From: an uncultured Bacteroidales bacterium
Lineage (GTDB): Bacteria > Bacteroidota > Bacteroidia > Bacteroidales > Marinilabiliaceae
Assembly (NCBI GenBank): GCA_934699135.1
Contig: CAKUVM010000054.1
Location: forward strand, 1 to 9,653
Direction of reading: 5' to 3'
DNA length: 9,653 bases
Shown here one piece after another: positions 6,577-9,653 of this stretch (position 1 is the first letter of the stretch; the number at the start of each line of letters is the position of its first letter). The translations under genes were made by a program, and so were the position numbers. Under the pieces are notes generated by a model that worked only from the letters and a program-made list of their open reading frames with translations, was not told where the DNA came from and did not search any database.

Positions 6577-8895
6577 ATGAGACTAAAACTCGCCATGCTA
6601 GCCCTTGCGGCGGCATTGTCGGCCGCGCCGTCTTTGGCGCAGCAAGTTGTGACGGAGGGCGGCAAGAGCTACAAGCTCCACACGGTGGCCAAGGGCGAGG
6701 GCTTCTACCGCCTGAGCGTGGAGAACGGCGTGACGCAAGAAGACATTCTCTCGGCCAACCCGAACTTGAAAAACACCGGATTGGTGGAGGGCGTGGTGGT
6801 GCGCATCCCCATCAAGCAGTCGCAGTCCGCCGCCTACACTGTGCGCAAGGGAGACACGGCATATAGTATAGCCAAGGCTCACGGCATCAGCGTGGCGCGG
6901 CTTTTGGAACTCAACCCGTCGGCCTCGGCTGGCGTGAAGGAGGGGCAGGTGCTGAAAATATCTGCGGACACGCAGCCGCAGGCCGGGGCGAAGCACTTGG
7001 TGGACTATGTGGTGGAGAGGGGCGAGACGACATACAGCATTGCGCAGGGGCATGGGCTCACCGTGGCGCAGTTCTTGGCCCTCAACCCGTCCGTCATGTC
7101 AGGCCTCAAGGCCGGAGACGTGGTCAAGGTGCCATCTGACGTGCGAGACGCCTATGTGCTCCACGTCATAGCCGATGGCGAGACGCTCTATTCCATCGGC
7201 GCGCGCTATGGCGTCAAGGTGCAGCAGATCATAGACGCCAACGTAGCCCTCAACCCCGCGCAACTCCCCGTGGGCACCGCGGTGAGAATCCCGCAGTCGA
7301 GGATTCCGCAAGAAGACGACGCTTTCTACTACCACCGTATGGCTCGAGGCGAGACGCTCTATTCGCTGTGCGTCAAATATAACGTCTTGCAAGACAAGAT
7401 TATGGCCGTCAACAACGGTGTCCGGTGGGATGCCCTGAGAGTTGGCGAGGTTATTGCCGTGCCCAAAGAGAAGCAGCGCGAGCTGGAATATGACACACAT
7501 GAGGTCGGTCGCCGTGAGACATTGTTCAGCATAGCGCAGGCCGAGGGCGTGAGCGTAGATGACATTATTGCCGCCAATGACGGGCTGACGGCCGAGACCC
7601 TTAAGCGAGGAATGACCATCCGCATCCCGCGCTTGGTCGAGGTGACGGATGCGAGGCCGGCCACCGCGGACACTGCCTACATCGGGGACAGCCGCACCAC
7701 GGGCCAGTGGGGTCAAGACTATGACTATGTGGCGGCAGGCCGCCCGACGATAAGAGTGTTCCTCATGCTGCCGTTCAACGCCTATGGCGAGATGAAGGAG
7801 CTGCGAGAGAGCGGGGTGGACACCAATAAGCAATCCTATGCCTTCAAGAGCCGCCGCTACGTGGAGTTCTATGAGGGCGTGCGGATGGCCCTTGACAGCC
7901 TTGCGGAGGCCGGGGCCAACATCAACCTCAAGGTTTTCGACACCAACAATCGCCTGCAGGCCATCAATCAGTTGAACATCTGCGCCACGAAGCCCGACCT
8001 CATCATAGGCCCCGCCCATCGAGATGAGATGGCGGACGTTATGGCCTATGCCAATGATATGCGAGTGCCCGTGGTGTTGCCTTTCGCGCAGTGCGACAGC
8101 ACCATTTTGGATAACCCGTATATCTTCCAAGCCAGTGTCATAGACTCCATCACGGGCAAGGAGATCCTCACCCAGATGGCGCGCCGCCTTGTGGGCCGAC
8201 ACGTGATCATGATAAAGCCCAAGACCAGGGTCAAGGCGGACGCCTTTCGCGCGTCGATGCTGAAGAGACTGTGCGCCGAGGCTGGAATATCTATGGTGGA
8301 GCATGACTATGACACCTCGTCGCCCGCGGGATTCCTTGCGTGCCTGAAGGAGGACGTGCCCAACGTTGTTGTTATTCCCACAAACAATGAGGCGCGGGTC
8401 AATAGCGTCCTCACGTCGTTGGCTGGTGTCGTTGGCCAGAAACCCGCGGCCAGTGTTGAGCTGTGGGCCACGAGTGAGTGGCTCACGTTCCAGACCATAG
8501 AGATTGACGTGTTCCATAAGCTCAACACCAAGATTTTCACCACGTTCGCTGTTGACGAGTCCGACCCGCAGACGGCTTGGCAGCTCAACAAGTACAGGCG
8601 TCGTTATTTTACTGAGCCCATAGCTTTCACGCCATATTTCCAACGGCTCAAACCTATGTCTGGATTCTCTGAATATGGCCTTTGGGGCTACGACATAGCC
8701 CTGAAGTTCGTTGGCGCCAGGGTTAAGATGGGGCCCGGCTTTGTCAGGAACGTCAACGCCTTCCGCCCCAATGCGATTCAGTCAAACTTCCGCTTCCGCA
8801 GCCTCACTAATTGGGGCGGGGCTGTCAATGTGGGCCTCAAGACCATAACGTTCCGCCCCGACGGAGCTGTTGAGGTGGCAAATGTTGAGGACTGA
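6577..8895 (+). CDS. Secreted six-LysM protein with C-terminal type 1 periplasmic-binding-protein-like domain
   Basis: The 772-residue product begins with a clear signal peptide (MRLKLAMLALAAALSAAPSLAQQ, cleavage likely after SLA), so it acts outside the cytoplasm. Six LysM repeats follow at about 34-78, 87-128, 144-186, 193-239, 252-296 and 306-351. LysM binds N-acetylglucosamine-containing glycans such as peptidoglycan. The first repeat is atypical (GEGFYRLSVENGV), whereas the others keep the G(D/E)T-x-YS(I/L) core or a variant of it. After a linker (352-390), residues 391-770 resemble the leucine-binding/amino-acid ABC-transporter receptor fold: RVFLMLPFN, then YEGVRMALDSL, DLIIGPAH and VPVVLPFAQ. 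No permease genes adjoin it, so transport is doubtful. A structural or regulatory role at the cell wall, comparable to LpoA of E. coli, is only inference. The ATG at 6577 sits just before the signal peptide. Confidence 0.88.
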   Translation: MRLKLAMLALAAALSAAPSLAQQVVTEGGKSYKLHTVAKGEGFYRLSVENGVTQEDILSANPNLKNTGLVEGVVVRIPIKQSQSAAYTVRKGDTAYSIAKAHGISVARLLELNPSASAGVKEGQVLKISADTQPQAGAKHLVDYVVERGETTYSIAQGHGLTVAQFLALNPSVMSGLKAGDVVKVPSDVRDAYVLHVIADGETLYSIGARYGVKVQQIIDANVALNPAQLPVGTAVRIPQSRIPQEDDAFYYHRMARGETLYSLCVKYNVLQDKIMAVNNGVRWDALRVGEVIAVPKEKQRELEYDTHEVGRRETLFSIAQAEGVSVDDIIAANDGLTAETLKRGMTIRIPRLVEVTDARPATADTAYIGDSRTTGQWGQDYDYVAAGRPTIRVFLMLPFNAYGEMKELRESGVDTNKQSYAFKSRRYVEFYEGVRMALDSLAEAGANINLKVFDTNNRLQAINQLNICATKPDLIIGPAHRDEMADVMAYANDMRVPVVLPFAQCDSTILDNPYIFQASVIDSITGKEILTQMARRLVGRHVIMIKPKTRVKADAFRASMLKRLCAEAGISMVEHDYDTSSPAGFLACLKEDVPNVVVIPTNNEARVNSVLTSLAGVVGQKPAASVELWATSEWLTFQTIEIDVFHKLNTKIFTTFAVDESDPQTAWQLNKYRRRYFTEPIAFTPYFQRLKPMSGFSEYGLWGYDIALKFVGARVKMGPGFVRNVNAFRPNAIQSNFRFRSLTNWGGAVNVGLKTITFRPDGAVEVANVED
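6676..7629 (+). repeat. Tandem array of six LysM-coding repeats
   Basis: This stretch encodes six LysM units of about 42-47 residues separated by short linkers. The repeats are mostly diverged at the DNA level. Repeats 4 and 5 still share a 17-base identical stretch, GGCGAGACGCTCTATTC, at 7177-7193 and 7348-7364, coding for the conserved GETLYS core. Confidence 0.8.
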
Positions 8896-8933
8896 CCCAT
8901 AGACAATATAAAACAAGCAAAGACAACAATAAA

Positions 8934-9653
8934 GTGATTGCGATAAATAACCTCTCAGTGGCTTTTGGCGGCTTCAAGCTGTTCGATGGCATCACATTCA
9001 ATGTGGGAGACAAGGACCGGATTGGCCTCACTGGTAAAAACGGCGCAGGCAAGTCTACAATGCTCAAAGTCATCTGCGGCATCCAGCCGCCGACGGAGGG
9101 CACCGTCACCATTCCCAAAGACTATACCATCGGCTATCTGCCACAACACATGACCTATGGTGACGACAAGACCGTCTTCGCCGAGGCCGAGACTGCTCTC
9201 AAGGAACTTAAAGCACTGCAAAACAGGGTGGAGGAGATGAACCAGGAGCTTGCCGTCAGGACGGACTATGAGTCCGACTCATATATGGAGTTCCTCAATG
9301 AGCTATCGGAAAAGACCGAGAGGCTCGCCATGATGGGAGGAGACAACTATAAGGCGGAGATTGAGACAACGCTCAAAGGTCTGGGCTTCGAGAGGTCGGA
9401 CTTCGAGAGGCCGACCAAGGAGTTCTCCGGAGGATGGCGCATGCGCATCGAGCTGGCCAAAATCCTGCTGTCTCACCCAGACATAATCTTGCTAGACGAG
9501 CCCACCAACCATCTCGACATCGAGTCCATCCAGTGGCTGGAGGACTTCTTGAAGGACTATTCGGGAGCCGTGGTCGTGATTTCGCATGACCGCGCGTTTC
9601 TTGACAATGTGACCACCAGGACCATAGAGATTGTCTTGGGCAAGATATATGAC
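8934..9653 (+). CDS. ABC-F family ATPase, N-terminal 240 codons (cut by the window end)
   Basis: ABC-F proteins are soluble twin-ATPase factors that act on the ribosome, in translation or in antibiotic protection. The visible part is the first nucleotide-binding domain. It shows Walker A GKNGAGKST (34-42), a Q-loop in GYLPQHM, the signature FSGGWRMRIELAKIL (164-178), Walker B IILLDEPTNHLD with catalytic E189, and the H-switch ISHDR (H218). A charged helical arm lies between the Q-loop and the signature. No membrane segment is present. The start is inferred as GTG 8934: the reading MIAINNLSVAFGG matches the usual ABC-F N-terminus, and no in-frame ATG lies between the LysM stop and this point. 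It follows the LysM gene by 38 bases with no visible promoter between, so it is probably co-transcribed. The interdomain linker and second ATPase domain are beyond the window, so the subfamily cannot be assigned. Confidence 0.92.
   Translation, partial: MIAINNLSVAFGGFKLFDGITFNVGDKDRIGLTGKNGAGKSTMLKVICGIQPPTEGTVTIPKDYTIGYLPQHMTYGDDKTVFAEAETALKELKALQNRVEEMNQELAVRTDYESDSYMEFLNELSEKTERLAMMGGDNYKAEIETTLKGLGFERSDFERPTKEFSGGWRMRIELAKILLSHPDIILLDEPTNHLDIESIQWLEDFLKDYSGAVVVISHDRAFLDNVTTRTIEIVLGKIYD

Noticed and set aside
7099..8643. A 514-codon open frame on the minus strand opposite the LysM gene
   Set aside because: It lies entirely antisense to a gene with clear signal peptide, LysM and binding-protein motifs. 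Its translation is rich in H, R, L and G with no recognisable domain. GC-rich codon bias readily leaves such antisense frames open.

Overview
The window looks like a chromosomal core-genome segment from an anaerobic member of the Bacteroidales (Bacteroidota) with fairly GC-rich coding sequence. Three things support this. Promoter-like elements fit the Bacteroidota sigma-A pattern (TTTG, about 20 bp, TAnnTTTG) rather than -35/-10 boxes. Start codons lack strong Shine-Dalgarno sequences. The gene families (a large Bacteroidota-type LptD, a NfnAB-type flavoprotein pair, a LysM protein with a C-terminal binding-protein fold, and an ABC-F ATPase) fit that phylum. I cannot fix the family or genus from sequence alone. 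I see no tRNA, rRNA, CRISPR array, transposase, phage gene or attachment site.

Layout. Bases 1-84 are the 3' end of an unidentified plus-strand gene, followed by a hairpin terminator (112-147). The minus-strand lptD-like gene (169-2955) converges on it. Upstream of lptD a well-matched Bacteroidota promoter (3028-3058) abuts the intrinsic terminator (3061-3095) of the next minus-strand unit. That unit is a two-gene operon, nfnA (4629-5465) then nfnB (3129-4601), encoding a likely electron-bifurcating NADH-dependent ferredoxin:NADP+ oxidoreductase.

A 282-bp divergent intergenic region (5466-5747) separates this operon from a plus-strand run: a Cof-type HAD hydrolase (5748-6554), a secreted protein with six LysM repeats and a type 1 periplasmic-binding-protein-like domain (6577-8895), and an ABC-F ATPase cut by the window edge (8934-9653). 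The intergenic region holds a TAACTTTG element facing each way and a 16-bp near-perfect palindrome just upstream of the hydrolase-side element.

The themes are envelope biogenesis (LPS export to the outer membrane, peptidoglycan-associated LysM protein), redox balance in an anaerobe (NfnAB) and translation (ABC-F). Most genes look intact and housekeeping. I found no convincing undescribed multi-gene system. The points most worth checking are the 5' end of lptD (TTG start, an out-of-frame ATG and a 7-A tract), the reduced cysteine set of LptD, the LysM/binding-protein fusion, and the operator-like palindrome.
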